NCBI GenBank assembly: GCA_000697335.1
Contig: JNEM01013957.1
Coordinates: 1-35,256 of the forward strand
Direction: 5' to 3'
DNA length: 35,256 nt
From: Conidiobolus incongruus B7586
Lineage: Eukaryota > Entomophthoromycota > Entomophthoromycetes > Entomophthorales > Conidiobolaceae
Part shown: one piece after another, positions 22,966-33,896 of the stretch
How positions within the stretch are numbered: position 1 is the first letter of the stretch
How the letters are laid out: every line of letters starts with the position of its first letter
Notes under the pieces: model-generated
What the model was told of the DNA's origin: nothing
What the model saw: the letters and a program-made list of their open reading frames with translations, nothing else
Databases searched by the model: none
Position numbers and translations under genes: made by a program

Positions 22966-24825
22966 TCGAACTTATGAAGTAGTTAAGTATAATAGAATTC
23001 AAATAATATTTGGATAATAGCAGTCTTAATGAGTGGGTTAGTATAGATTGAAGATGTTATAATGGTGTATGGAGTATTTACAGTAAGGTAGTTAGCTTCC
23101 AAATTGAAAAATTTAATGAAAAGACATTCAATCAATGGGAATAAATTATGTTTAATTTGGCTATTTTCACTTGGTGATAATTCGAATGACTCGAATCAAC
23201 CCGAAGTGGAATGATTTTAATGCATTAATAAACAAATAATGCACACAATCAATATGTCTCTTTGAATTGATTGGTTAATTAGAATTTCCGTATTCATTTA
23301 TTTGAGAATAGAATAATAAATTTGCTATGTAAGAAATGATTTAATTCAAATAACCACTTATTCCAAGTTCAAATTGAAAATTGATATACATTTTAGTAAT
23401 AAAGTGATATTTGATCTTATCGGTTATTCATAAAATTGTTAATAAGATAATCATTGTTTTGCTCATATTAAATATAGCCATGTATTTGAAATAGTATTTA
23501 ACTGAATTTATTATACTCAACAAGTCTCCAGTATTTTGTCTTTGTTTATTACAGCATGATCTGTTATCTAGTCTCTAAAGCTGTTACATACTACAAATGA
23601 TTTTAAATGTATTTCTTTTAAAATAATATACAAGTGTACATTATATTATATTTCAATGCTTTTAAATTTATAGGTAAAATTATCATTGATATATTATATC
23701 AAAGCCATCAATTAATATGTTATTTTATCAATCATTATAAAGAATTATAATGAATGTCATGAAACAATAACTTATATTATATAGTTATCATATTTAATAT
23801 AGTTCTTAATTTCCAATAATGACAATAATTGGCTAATGATCAGGAATAAACTACAGGATATTTAATAACAAAATAATTTTAACAAACCAAAAATAAAATA
23901 ATCAATTCTTTATTTCATAAATTACAAGATTGAAAGAATTAATTTAGTAGAGAAATAGGAGTGTTTTGATATTAATTTATAATATTTTTCAACTCTTAGT
24001 TTAAAAAATATCAAGTATTTTAATTCTGAACAAAGTATTATAATAGTATAGAAATTTATATAAGGTATTATTGAGTAAGCCAATATAATAAACTATCAAC
24101 TCTGTAAACTAAGGAATACTTTTTACATATTGAAATAACAATCATATAAATGTTCAAAAATCGTTCCAAAAGTTTATCCATATATCTCGAAAACAATAAT
24201 TTTATAATTTAGAATTTGATTTTTTGAATAGAGGAAACTCAATATTAAAAAGTTAATAAAATGTATACAACATTAATTAACTCAAACTTTCCATTTTGGA
24301 TATAACTTGATTTAAATCACACACAATTTAATTATTATTATTTTATGTTAAAGAGTAAATAATAATGAACATATATAAAAATATACCCTTAACTCTTTAA
24401 ACACAAAAATCAAATTTATAAATAATATAAAAGAAACAACGCAAATTGATATTAAATATAATGTTTTGATTTCAAATTAATTTTATGGAATTAGTAACAT
24501 TCAAAATTTGATTCATTTTAAACAATAAATCAAATATGGCGACTGTCGAGCTAATAAAAATTTTTAATCAACTTTGTTTTATCATTATTAAAATACCAAT
24601 GATTTTATTGATCCTAGTCAATATTCATGTTATATTAATAAATTTAACAAAAATATTAAAATGGTAAAAAATAGATTAGATTAGGTAATGGATAAATAAT
24701 TGAGGTATGAATATTATCATGACTATTGAATAGGCATTGAATTATTATAATTTGGGTCAATATGAGTATTATTTGGCTGTTAATTTATGATAATATAAAT
24801 TATCAAATTTTAATTTTAAATCAAA
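22966..24825. other. AT-rich intergenic region
   Basis: No gene is supported in about 1.9 kb. The first 250 bases upstream of 22965 are less AT-biased and presumably hold the promoter of the Q/N-rich gene. Between 24535 and 24825 a start (ATGGCGACTGTC) and pieces of protein-like frame occur, but I could not join them without breaking phase (see findings). Confidence 0.45.
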
Positions 24826-24943
24826 GATTATCAAAAATTTGAAGAATTATATTTGAATATCCTATTAGGATTAGATGAAATCGATAAACTTGAAAAACAG
24901 TCATATATTCCAACTATCATAAATCATAATACTTATTATTAAT
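24826..24943 (+). other. Candidate terminal exon, BAG-like helix (uncertain)
   Basis: Behind an acceptor-like AAATCAAAG, a 38-codon frame reads YQKFEELYLNILLGLDEIDK and continues to a TAA at 24941-24943. The EExLxxxLLxLDxID pattern resembles the middle of BAG domains (Hsp70 nucleotide exchange factors). It ends 28 bp from the proteasome gene's stop on the other strand. Frames of this length arise often by chance here, and no full upstream gene model works, so this is only a pointer. Confidence 0.15.
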
Positions 24944-24970
24944 ATTAAATCACAATATAAAGTAATTGAA

Positions 24971-25966
24971 TTAGAGCATATCAATATATCTCTTAAGTTC
25001 TTCGTCCGAAACAATTTTGAAGCCCTTTTCCTTGGTCACCGTGGCTAATTGGACGTTCGTGGCATTGAGTTTCTCTTCCATCACTTGTTTCAAGACTTTG
25101 AGAGAGAGGACAGCAGCTTCGTCGAGTGTCATTGACTTAGGAGATTGGTGAATATTTGTAGGTTGCTGTGATTTTATAAACTATGTTACCTGGTGATATT
25201 GATCTTGTAATTCAGTTTGAGCTCCTTCGGATCCAGATCCAATAGCTTTAGCTTTGAAGGCAAAGAAGGCACCGGAAGGATCGGCATAATATCTAAATCC
25301 AAATCATTAATATTCCATCAATTAAATAGTTTTAAATTTAAAATTACAATTGAGGGCCATTTTCATCAATACCAGCAACCAATAAAGCGACACCAAAAGG
25401 ACGAGACTAGGGCATTCTTTAATTTGAAAATTTTGTGGTATTATAACTGATAAAATATTTACCATAATAGGCTTTTGACCGGTAGCACTTTCACCAAATC
25501 TTAAAGCCAAATCACAAATAGCTTGAGTTACACTTTCAACTTTAATATCTTCATTGTAAATAAAATGGTGATTCTAAAAATAAAATAAATAACTCAATAT
25601 CCCTAATAAGAGGTTAAATTTACTTGAGCTTCGATACGAGCGTGGTCGACAATAGTTCTAGAGTCAGGAGTCAGACCGGACATAGCACATCCGATATGGT
25701 GGTCAATTTCCAAAATTTTTTCGACGGAATTGGGCTCTAATAAGGTGGAAGTGACACGTTTTTCAACAGCTAATAATACCCCTTCGGAAGTTTGGATACC
25801 AACACCGGTACTACCTAACTTTGGGAAGATATTAATACTAATTAATATATACGTTGGATATGACAGTTACTTTTATAGCTTCCAAAGCGTATTCAACTTG
25901 AAATAAACGTCCCTCAGGTGAAAAAGTATTAACACCACGGTCGTATTCTGTACGATTTAAAAACAT
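24971..25966 (-). CDS. PSMA5: 20S proteasome subunit alpha-5
   Basis: Six exons on the minus strand: 25966-25871, 25818-25624, 25573-25463, 25406-25348, 25292-25190, 25135-24971; five introns of 50-56 nt; 242 residues, the usual length. Alpha subunits form the outer, non-catalytic rings that gate the 20S core in cytosol and nucleus. The N-terminus has the alpha signature ([20 protein letters not shown]). The body reads [26 protein letters not shown] and [14 protein letters not shown]. The alpha-5 assignment (Pup2 in yeast) rests on the acidic [13 protein letters not shown] region, SMTLDEAA and [16 protein letters not shown] near the end. It lacks an N-terminal catalytic Thr, as expected. Splice sites are strong and all phases close. 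I did not find a PACE-type promoter element upstream. Confidence 0.96.
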
Positions 25967-26593
25967 TTTTCTAATATTAAAAATTAATACTTTTATTTAG
26001 AAATAATTATTTTATGTTTAAATTGTTATTACTTTTAAACTATCAATCGAATTTTTAATATAATATTAGATTGATTGCAACGTAATCAATTAATAAATTT
26101 AAGAAATGATTTTAATATTATTATTATGGGATTAATTCGTAATGAATTGATCTATTATAATTCAGTTAATAATCATCAAATGTTAATTCTAATTGATAAT
26201 AATTTAAAACTTCAAAAGAAAACTATACAAATAGTGTATACTTTAAAAATTATAAAAAAGAAATTTTATGGAAAATATTATGAAAATGATTTAATATTAC
26301 TAATTTAGTATTTGCTTTTTAAAGTTATTATTTTGGGTTTAGAATAAAAAAAGATGAGTTCAAATATATACAATATATTTACAAAATAATATTATATAAA
26401 GTTTTGTATTTTATTTTTTTAATTATTAAATGTAATTCATAAGTATAAAAATAAAAATTTTATAATTTGTATTTTGAAATGAAATATTATATAAGGTAAT
26501 CCCATAATGACTTCGCAAATATATCACAAATTTAAATTTCTAAACTCACTGTCATTATAATCCCAAAAAATAAAAGAATACTATAAATAAAAA
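25967..26593. other. Divergent intergenic region, proteasome / coiled-coil gene
   Basis: A 627-bp AT-rich gap with the promoters of two divergent genes. It contains one small open frame (26126-26308, listed separately). No TATA box could be chosen with confidence. Confidence 0.4.
26126..26308 (+). CDS. Small ORF, 60 aa, doubtful
   Basis: A frame beginning MGLIRNELIYYNSV and ending KYYENDLILLI. It is rich in Ile, Leu, Asn and Lys, as random AT-rich DNA would be, but is longer than most chance frames here and sits in a divergent gap. There is no recognised domain. It could be an exon of a spliced gene, but no in-phase partner was found. Confidence 0.15.
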   Translation: MGLIRNELIYYNSVNNHQMLILIDNNLKLQKKTIQIVYTLKIIKKKFYGKYYENDLILLI

Positions 26594-27146
26594 ATGGGAC
26601 AGCATAATCCCAATTTAGGGCTTACGAGGGAGTTGGAAAGTTTAGAAATTTTTAACAAACATTTGAATCAATTGGAATTAAATATTCAAACTTTATTTCA
26701 AAATATGTAATTTATTGTTATTTTTATTATTATTACTATTATTATCAAAATTTATTTATACTAATTGATTGTTTTAGTTCTAATACTTTTAACCAACCTT
26801 ATGCTGGAGAAAGAACTCAGGGTAATTAAATAACTACTAAATAAGAATATTTATATAATTAATAAAATTATTAGAAAGTATTGTCGACCTTGTCAAACAA
26901 ATTGAAACCCTTGAAGATCTGGTGAATAGTAATGGAGTAGGAGCCCTCAAGTTAGAGGACGCTACCATAGAAATCAAAGATATTAAGAGTCAGAGCTCAA
27001 TTACATCTAAGAGGACTCAAGCGGTAACGGGTGCGCACAAAAAGTGGCTGGAGGGCAGTTCTAAGATCGTCCAGATTTTGAATCAAGGTGATATTGATTT
27101 GAGATTAAATGTTGAATCTTCTACTGGAGCTAATACGCCTCGTTAA
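26594..27146 (+). CDS. Small coiled-coil protein, unknown family
   Basis: Three exons, 26594-26706, 26778-26821 and 26875-27146, with introns of 71 and 53 nt, all GT-AG and in phase; 142 residues. It starts MGQHNPNLGL and continues with a long amphipathic helix (LESLEIFNKHLNQLELNIQ, residues about 15-33). A linker (NTFNQPYAGERTQ) leads into a second helix (SIVDLVKQIETLEDLVN) and a C-terminal region with HKKWLEGSSKIVQILNQGDI. The size and heptad-like helices recall small subunits of multi-protein complexes (Mediator, kinetochore, BLOC type), but I cannot name it. Real coding is supported by splice phases and by the higher GC of the last exon. It converges with the F-box gene, 166 bp apart. Confidence 0.75.
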
Positions 27147-27312
27147 CGGGTATCTTGAGTGTGGTAATAGTGTAAATCAGCGATGTAATTGAATATTTTT
27201 AAATAAAATAATTGAATTTCTAATTTGCAATTATTAAAAGCTAATAATTCAATTGAATTAATATGATTACATTAAATAAAAACATAAATAAATCTAATCT
27301 AATAACTTTTTA

Positions 27313-28779
27313 CTAATTAATCAATGAAAAATCATTAAATTTATCCTTATACCAAATCCCGTATGGATCACCCAACCTGACCTGATCCTTCAATTTGACT
27401 CTATGATCCCGATTCAAATGCGTCAACATATACTTCGGCAGCTTAATTGATACCAAATTCTTACAACTGTCAATCAGCAGCAGTGTTGGCTCAGACTTGG
27501 ATTGAGTTTGAGCTATGATATTAATATGTTCAAATGGTAAATTCTCAGCCTTTGGAAGTTCATCGGCATTGGAACTGATTGTAAAGCAGCTAAACTGCCT
27601 TACATTGGGGAACCATTGTGATAGTTTGAATAGTTGATAGAGTTCAAAATGTCCAAATGGAAATTCTAATCGCCTTAACTTAACACAGCCGTCCAGTGTA
27701 AATGGTAAAGATGGGATATTTAAGTCGAATTGGACTAAATTCACTATCAAATGAGTCAAATTAGGTAGGTCACATAAAGATGATAACGTATCAAAGTTAA
27801 AATAAATGGATTCCAAAGTCAAATGAGTCAACTTTGCAAATGTTAAGTTTTGGGAGAATAATTTGTATGCACTCAAATACTTCAATTCATACTCCACAGA
27901 TGCAGAATTATTCACTTTGGATTCAAAATCTTTGGGAATGGGAGGTGTTTTTAAATTCAATTTGACTAATTTCGAAAATTTGAAATAATCCAACCAGAAT
28001 TGAATATCGAAACAACTTTTGTCTAACCATTCGTTAACTGTTAGAAAATCGTCGAAGATTCTTATAGAACACTCCCTCAAATCAAAGAGATCGTTTTGAC
28101 GCACAGGTAATTTGCTAGTGTTTTGCTTGCTAATGCTCGTAGCTTGATTCGTGCTGCAAATAACTAATTTGGTCAGTTTCGTGAATTTGTGGGTAATTAG
28201 ATGGATAATAGGTAAATAGAGTTGGGGAATTTCTAGTACAAGATGCTCTATATAATGCCCTTTGTCCGACAATAAACAAACCAAATCACACAAAGGATCT
28301 AAATCTATATTCAATTGTAATTTAGACAAATTTTTAAACATTATCAAACTATCAATATTTCGAGTTATATTATCTCTAAATTTTAAACATCCCAGGCTAT
28401 TCAAGCAATTCCTATATTCTTCAAAATAATCACTAAGATCTTTCAACTCAATCCCATGCTTTACCAAAACTCTATCTAACCTGGGTAGCTGATCCAAAAA
28501 CGGCAGAATTTGGTCAATATAGTGACATTGGAAAGTTCTGCAATATTTCCCATACTTTTCAATGTAGTTGATTAATTCTGTATCCTTAAAACTGTCTTCA
28601 ACGTTGTGACCTTTCCAGTACGTCATATCGATAGTGCTATGAATATAGGGTAGACATAGTGAACGTAGTTTGGAATGAACTTGCTGTAGTTGTAGAATTT
28701 GTTGATAGTTAAGATATTTTAATATAGTTTCTAGAATTGATGTAGGTAAATTCAATAAATTATTACTATTATTATTCAT
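27313..28779 (-). CDS. F-box/leucine-rich repeat protein (downstream copy)
   Basis: Single exon, 488 residues. After a short Asn-rich start, an F-box runs at about residues 9-52 (LLNLPTSILETILKYL, then QQVHSKLRSLCLPYI). F-boxes bind Skp1 and bring substrates to SCF ubiquitin ligases. The rest consists of irregular leucine-rich segments (LSKLQLNI, FTKLTKLVICS, LVKLNLKTP, LTHLTLESIYF, LTHLIVNLVQF, LRRLEFPFGHF) typical of divergent F-box/LRR proteins, where they recognise targets. Targets are not predictable. It lies 137 bp downstream of a second F-box/LRR gene on the same strand. Similarity between the two is architectural rather than close in sequence, so any duplication is old. The first ATG after the upstream gene's end was used. 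Confidence 0.88.
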   Translation of the reverse strand: MNNNSNNLLNLPTSILETILKYLNYQQILQLQQVHSKLRSLCLPYIHSTIDMTYWKGHNVEDSFKDTELINYIEKYGKYCRTFQCHYIDQILPFLDQLPRLDRVLVKHGIELKDLSDYFEEYRNCLNSLGCLKFRDNITRNIDSLIMFKNLSKLQLNIDLDPLCDLVCLLSDKGHYIEHLVLEIPQLYLPIIHLITHKFTKLTKLVICSTNQATSISKQNTSKLPVRQNDLFDLRECSIRIFDDFLTVNEWLDKSCFDIQFWLDYFKFSKLVKLNLKTPPIPKDFESKVNNSASVEYELKYLSAYKLFSQNLTFAKLTHLTLESIYFNFDTLSSLCDLPNLTHLIVNLVQFDLNIPSLPFTLDGCVKLRRLEFPFGHFELYQLFKLSQWFPNVRQFSCFTISSNADELPKAENLPFEHINIIAQTQSKSEPTLLLIDSCKNLVSIKLPKYMLTHLNRDHRVKLKDQVRLGDPYGIWYKDKFNDFSLIN

Positions 28780-28916
28780 TATTCATTATTCATTTAAATT
28801 AATTTTAAGAGTTATTTCCAATTTATACTAATTTTAAATTAATAATAAAATTATGGGTAAATCAAATTCCAAATAATATTAATATCTATAAACTTTATTC
28901 TATTAGTTAAATAATA

Positions 28917-30305
28917 TTAAACATTTTCAAATATTATATGATTGAACTCATTTTGAAAATTGATTAAACTATCTGGATATAGTTGAAATTTTAAATCTAT
29001 CCACACTTTTAGTAAATTGGGGAATAAAGTTAAAAGTTGGCGAATGTAAAAAGAGTTGGCAAAAATTTGATGGTTGATATTCAGGGTTTGGAGGGATTGG
29101 AATGAATTAGGCGAGATATTGGATGGAAGACTCAGTTGACTTACACTCAATGTAGTGAGATGGGGCAACCACTGCAATAAGCCATTCAGATCATTGAATT
29201 GAATACAGTGATTACTTAACTCAAGACTGGATAAATTTCTTAAGGGTTCAATTTCTTCGTCGGATACTGATAAGCTCTTAATACCTCCTGAATTGATGAT
29301 GAGAGTAGTTAATTGTTTCAAATTTGCCAGTTTCTTCAATGTGATATGATTCAACTCTTGATTGGACAGTTTTAGGGTTTGAAGTTTGTCAATCTTGACG
29401 AATTTGATCTTTTCAACGCATACATTGGTAGTGAGTGAGCTGAGAGAGGGAGTATTTTGCAGTATGAGAGAGTTTGAGATGAATGAGTTGGGGTGGGTGA
29501 AGTATTCCAAATAGGTGAGTGTGATCAAATTGGGCATGGTAGTACTGTTGAGTAGGATATTCAGGAGTGGAATGTGTTGCACTAAATTCTCATTGTGGTA
29601 GGTCAATTTTAAATTCACTTGCTTCCACTCGACACTTGGGATCTGGAATCCCTGAATCTCATCGGATGTATAGTTTGTTAATAATGTATCGTATTTGGTA
29701 GCAATAGTTAATGTCTTTAACTGATCGTAATGAACTATTAAATAATCAATCAATTCGTTGCTAACTGTATCCAATGTGAGCTTCAAATCGGTTAATTTTA
29801 TCCATCTGTTGGATCTAATCACTCTTAGTAACTCCAAGCATAACACATCACTTCCATCAATCGACAGGCTAGACAGTGAAGAAAACTCAATACCAGATCC
29901 AAACCAACTGTAATCGTTATCAATTACACTCCCAGTCAATAGGATTGTACCCAACTTTACCAAATTCAAATGTCTCAGTTTATCCCAATTCTGCTGATTT
30001 AATTCCAAACCATCCAGGATTTCCAATGAATTCAACTTATTTAAGCAAGCCAAATTATCTTGAAAATATTGCACATCTTTGACAATCACCTCCCTAATAA
30101 AATTCCTAAATCTACCAATTACCTGATTCATATCATTTTGATCCTTATGCTTAGTAAAATCGATCCGATACCAAATAGAAGGTAATGTAGCTCCATACAA
30201 ATACCGATTAGTAACGTTAACGCTTAAGCGATCTCTCTGTAACAAATAATTGGAGATATTATAAATAATATGACTTGGTAAATCTTCTAACATTGTCAAC
30301 TTCAT
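28917..30305 (-). CDS. F-box/leucine-rich repeat protein (upstream copy)
   Basis: Single exon, 462 residues, beginning MKLTMLEDLP; an alternative ATG lies at codon 5. The F-box covers about residues 7-50 (LEDLPSHIIYNISNYLLQRD, then VTNRYLYGATLPSIWYRI). Leucine-rich segments follow through to the end: LNKLNSLEILDGLEL, LSSLSIDGSD, LTDLKLTLDTV, LKTLTIATKY, LQTLKLSNQEL, LTTLIINSGG, LSSLELSNHC, LTTLSVSQLSL and LQTLNINHQIF. The repeats are more regular than in the downstream gene. Expected role: substrate receptor of an SCF ubiquitin ligase. A TATA-like box lies 78 nt before the ATG. The two genes are tandem and might share expression, but each probably has its own promoter. Confidence 0.88.
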   Translation of the reverse strand: MKLTMLEDLPSHIIYNISNYLLQRDRLSVNVTNRYLYGATLPSIWYRIDFTKHKDQNDMNQVIGRFRNFIREVIVKDVQYFQDNLACLNKLNSLEILDGLELNQQNWDKLRHLNLVKLGTILLTGSVIDNDYSWFGSGIEFSSLSSLSIDGSDVLCLELLRVIRSNRWIKLTDLKLTLDTVSNELIDYLIVHYDQLKTLTIATKYDTLLTNYTSDEIQGFQIPSVEWKQVNLKLTYHNENLVQHIPLLNILLNSTTMPNLITLTYLEYFTHPNSFISNSLILQNTPSLSSLTTNVCVEKIKFVKIDKLQTLKLSNQELNHITLKKLANLKQLTTLIINSGGIKSLSVSDEEIEPLRNLSSLELSNHCIQFNDLNGLLQWLPHLTTLSVSQLSLPSNISPNSFQSLQTLNINHQIFANSFYIRQLLTLFPNLLKVWIDLKFQLYPDSLINFQNEFNHIIFENV

Positions 30306-31343
30306 TATTTTTATTTTTATTTAATAGTTAGTCTATTTGTAATTAATTAAAAAATATTTATGAAATTAATGAAAATACCATGTATTTATAAATATTCGCA
30401 GTTATTACTGCCATGATGGGATTATAAACTATGGCTTGATAATTAAAGCTTTGGAATTTGATACGGTTAGGCATTTTAGATCATCATGATTCATCTTTAC
30501 TATTCCATGACAACGAATCAAATTCTCCTGAAGTTAATTGTTGAATTGATTGGTTACATGTGTTACTTAATCCCAATTCAACAAAATTTTCTTTATTTCT
30601 CTGATCTTAGGAGTATAATCGAGTTTTGCCATTTCCAAATTAATTATATCATTATGATAGTTTTTTACAAAAAATTAAGATATTTAATATAAAAATGTTA
30701 AATAAAATATAGCATAGTTTATTTGAATTTTATTAAACCAAATGAATGAAATTAGAATAATTATGACTCATTTTAAATTAAAGTTTAAAATTGAGGTGAT
30801 TGTTTGAAAGATTTAATTTATATAGTTAAACCTAAATAGCTAAGAATATTGTAAATTTGTTTAAATAATTATTGAAAGAGATAAATATTAATTAATAAAA
30901 TATATCCATGGCAAAATATTGTTAGTTAAAAAATAAATAATTTTATAATATATTGAATTGTTATACTTTTTTGAAATGATTAAAATTTAGTGATTGATTC
31001 TTCAGATTTTAAAAATCAATTTTTTGGCTATTTTAAACAAAATAGTGAAAATTTCTTGATTTGATTTTTATAAACTTAAAAATAAACAATGGATAGAAGT
31101 AATATATATTGTATATTAATTATGTGGGATGTTATAATATAACTATATTGCTTTTTATTTTAATTGTTGTATACCTTTATATTATATTGATCAAAACTTT
31201 AAAAATGTTTGGTTAGAAATTGTTGATATTTGAGATAAAATAACTAATATTACTCTGTATTTTTAATAATGGGAATTTTTTGCAATTAAAAATAAATAAA
31301 CATTTGAATATATGATATATAAAAATAAATATATAAAATAAAT
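30306..31343. other. AT-rich intergenic region
   Basis: No gene supported. The first 330 bases are less AT-biased and contain the promoter side of the F-box gene. A 68-codon frame at 30486-30692 (+) is hydrophobic and judged random. The 3' flank of the mariner element lies in the right part; its terminal repeat could not be located. Confidence 0.45.
30383..30390 (-). promoter_or_regulatory. TATA-like box of the upstream F-box gene
   Basis: TATAAATA on the minus strand, 78 nt before the ATG at 30305. The same core occurs before the Ser-rich gene. In such AT-rich DNA this could be chance. Confidence 0.3.
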
Positions 31344-32378
31344 TTAATAGTTTCTTTTATTATTAATAACTTTTTGCCATACTTTTAGCAAACTTCTAAC
31401 ACCTAAAAAATAGTTCTTTTTATTAAAGACTGAAATTTGATGTTTCACAAACCAATTAAATTTTCCTGCAGAAATTTTCTTTCCTGCAAGCTGGTTTTTT
31501 AATTGCCTAAAGCAATTATAATCACATAGGTTATAATCAGGGGAATATACTGGATGTGGTAGTTCTTTCCAGTTATTTTTAATTAGAAAGTTTTTTACAG
31601 CTTTAGATTTATGTATTTTACAATTATCATGCAAAATAATAGGTCTTCTCAAATTATATTGAGAACACTAATTAAAAATACTTTTATTTAAAAAAGCAAT
31701 ATATAATTTACTATTAATTGATTTTCCTTTAGGAACTAAATAAGAATAGCATATACCATTATAATCTATTACAATAATTAACATTTGCTTATTAACAAAG
31801 TATTTATTTAAAGGGATTTGTAAAGGGGGTTGATTTAGCTTAATCCAGCATCTTGATTTGTGTTTTGGTAAAAGATTATACATAAGGATCTAAGATTCAT
31901 CAATTGTAATTATTTGCTGTAAAAGTCTAGGCTTCTAGTAATATTTCAATAGTTTTTGTTTAGCAATAGCTACTCTAGCTTTTTTTTAAGCTTTAGTTAA
32001 ATTATAAGGTACCTATTTTACATTTTTATTTATTAATTTTAGTTTAAACTTTAAAATATATAAAATACTTGTAAAACTAATATTAAAGTGCTTAGATAAT
32101 TCTCTAGCTGAAATAAAAAGGTGCTTTTCAATATATTTTTTCACTCTATTTACAATTGAAAGAGTAACAGTTGAAGTTGGTTTTCTAGATTTTAGCAGGT
32201 TTTGAATAGTTTCTCTCTTAACCTTAAAGTAATTTACCCAGCAATAAATTGTTAATTTAGATAATACTTTATTACCAAAAGTTGCTTGTAAATTTTAAAT
32301 AATTTTAGAGGGTTTATGGTTAAGTTTTACTGATACCAAAATAAAAAACTTTTGATGATTACTATTTGGTTTAAGCAT
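31344..32378 (-). mobile_element. Decayed mariner transposase (Tc1/mariner, DD34D)
   Basis: The frame from ATG at 32378 to TAA at 31344 is 345 codons long, the usual mariner length. N-terminal part: helix-turn-helix-like segments (FGNKVLSKLTIYCWVNYFK and TVTLSIVNRVKKYIEKHLF). Catalytic triad: ITIDES (first Asp), LHDNCKIH (second Asp) and YSPDYNLCDY (third Asp), with 34 residues between the second and third, the mariner spacing. The frame keeps one phase throughout, with no indel, but carries six in-frame TAR stops at 32297-32295, 32015-32013, 31988-31986, 31937-31935, 31892-31890 and 31670-31668. It is therefore dead. Two stops fall where mariners have Trp (before VP and after DES); one falls where Gln is common (before KKARV). 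Terminal inverted repeats were not resolved; the right flank runs into a (TA)n tract at 32432, and TA is the family's target site. Confidence 0.9.
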
Positions 32379-32428
32379 GATTAAATTAAACAACCAATTT
32401 TAAAAAGTTAATTTTTTAATCAAAAAAA

Positions 32429-32431
<3 letters not shown>

Positions 32432-32463
<32 letters not shown>
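32432..32463. repeat. (TA)n microsatellite next to the mariner element
   Basis: About 15 TA units, starting 54 bp before the transposase ATG in transcription sense. It may mark the insertion site or have grown from the TA target duplication. Confidence 0.9.
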
Positions 32464-32469
<6 letters not shown>

Positions 32470-33896
32470 TATATAATTTCCTATTAACTTTGTATATATT
32501 TATTCATTTCAAACTAATAATATGTTTGAAAAATCAGAAATTAAAAAATTTCCCATTATTTCAAATTCAAGGTAATAATTTGCAAATTATCCATTTTTTA
32601 TCAGATTGAATTAGATTAAAATAAAATCAAATTATACTTTGAAAATGTTTTTTAATATGGGTTGAAAATAGAAAATAATTAATACATTGATATAATGGTA
32701 TAGAATATTATTATTTATTATCTTTTAAATAGATTCATCTCATCTTTTTATACATTAAGTTTTTCTCAGAATAACTTGGGCTTTTAATAATCTTGTAAAA
32801 ATTAATATAATAAGGTATTCAACGATTTTAAATATCGAATGATTACTTTTATTGAATAATGCTATCATTATAATTCTGAGTCTATATAGTCGTAGATTTA
32901 TATATATTATAATATTATTAAATTGATATAGGGAAGATTTTAACACTGAATATCTTTTAATGTAAAACATATTAAACACAAGATTGATTATTCAAATTTT
33001 CTTTTAATTATCTAAAAAAATTGATCAAGGAAAATGCATTAATATATAAGATAATTTGAAAATATATAATAATATATTATCGTTAATTGATATTTATTAA
33101 TATTGAATATTATTGATATTTTCAAGATTAAGTTTCAACTAAAATATTTAGTTATATTGATGCTTTACATAATTGATGTAAATGCTTCAATTAATTTAAC
33201 GTATAATTTTTTATATATCTAACAAGATAATATTCTTCCAAGTATATTAATAATTACAAACTTATAATATATAATTTTAAATTATATCATTTTAATGTCT
33301 AATAATTTCAAATATTTTATAGTAGAGCTAAGTAAAATTTTATATCAATTCAAAAGATTTTGAGTGAGGTGAAATATTACCAAATAAAGCTAATTAATAT
33401 CAATATTTTTTAAGTATAATAATATTAAAAATATATATTGATATGAAAATTATATAGAATTTTATTATAGTTATTAATATATTGTATTGTTTTGAATTAT
33501 GTATTGGCTTTATAATATTTTAAATAGTTGAGAATAGTGATTAGAAATTTTCTGAATTGAATTGATTCTTTACAAGAAGTATTATTTAAATAATTATTTT
33601 TAAATATATTATTAAGTTTTCATTTTATTATAAACAATAGAAATTATAACACATTTAATTATATACAATCTAATGGTATTGATTTCTTTTGTAATATGAT
33701 ATATATGAAAAACCTTGTGATCACTTGATTAATTGGTAATTTATATACAAATTCCCATAACTTTTAGAGAAATACTCAAACTTTTAAATTGAAATTGATG
33801 AAAGTATAGATAAGATTAAAGTAAATATCAATACTTAATCAAGTCAATCCAAAGGAAATTAATTAAATTAATTTTAAAAATAAATTGGATTAAAAG
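32464..33896. other. AT-rich intergenic region
   Basis: No gene supported. Sequence at 32515-32580 resembles 53-125 of this window (see findings). A 74-codon minus-strand frame at 32755-32979 is low-complexity and judged random. The last 100 bases are presumably the promoter and leader of the complex I subunit gene; no clear TATA box. Confidence 0.45.

Noticed and set aside
30486-30692. 68-codon plus-strand frame upstream of the F-box genes
   Set aside because: Ile/Leu/Tyr-rich with no recognisable domain; it overlaps the probable promoter of the F-box gene.
31344-32378. Reassigned genetic code (TAA/TAG read as Gln) to explain the transposase stops
   Set aside because: Host genes in the window end at TAA and TAG, and two of the stops are at Trp, not Gln, positions; mutation is the simpler reading.
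32755-32979. 74-codon minus-strand frame
   Set aside because: AT-driven composition and no splice partners.
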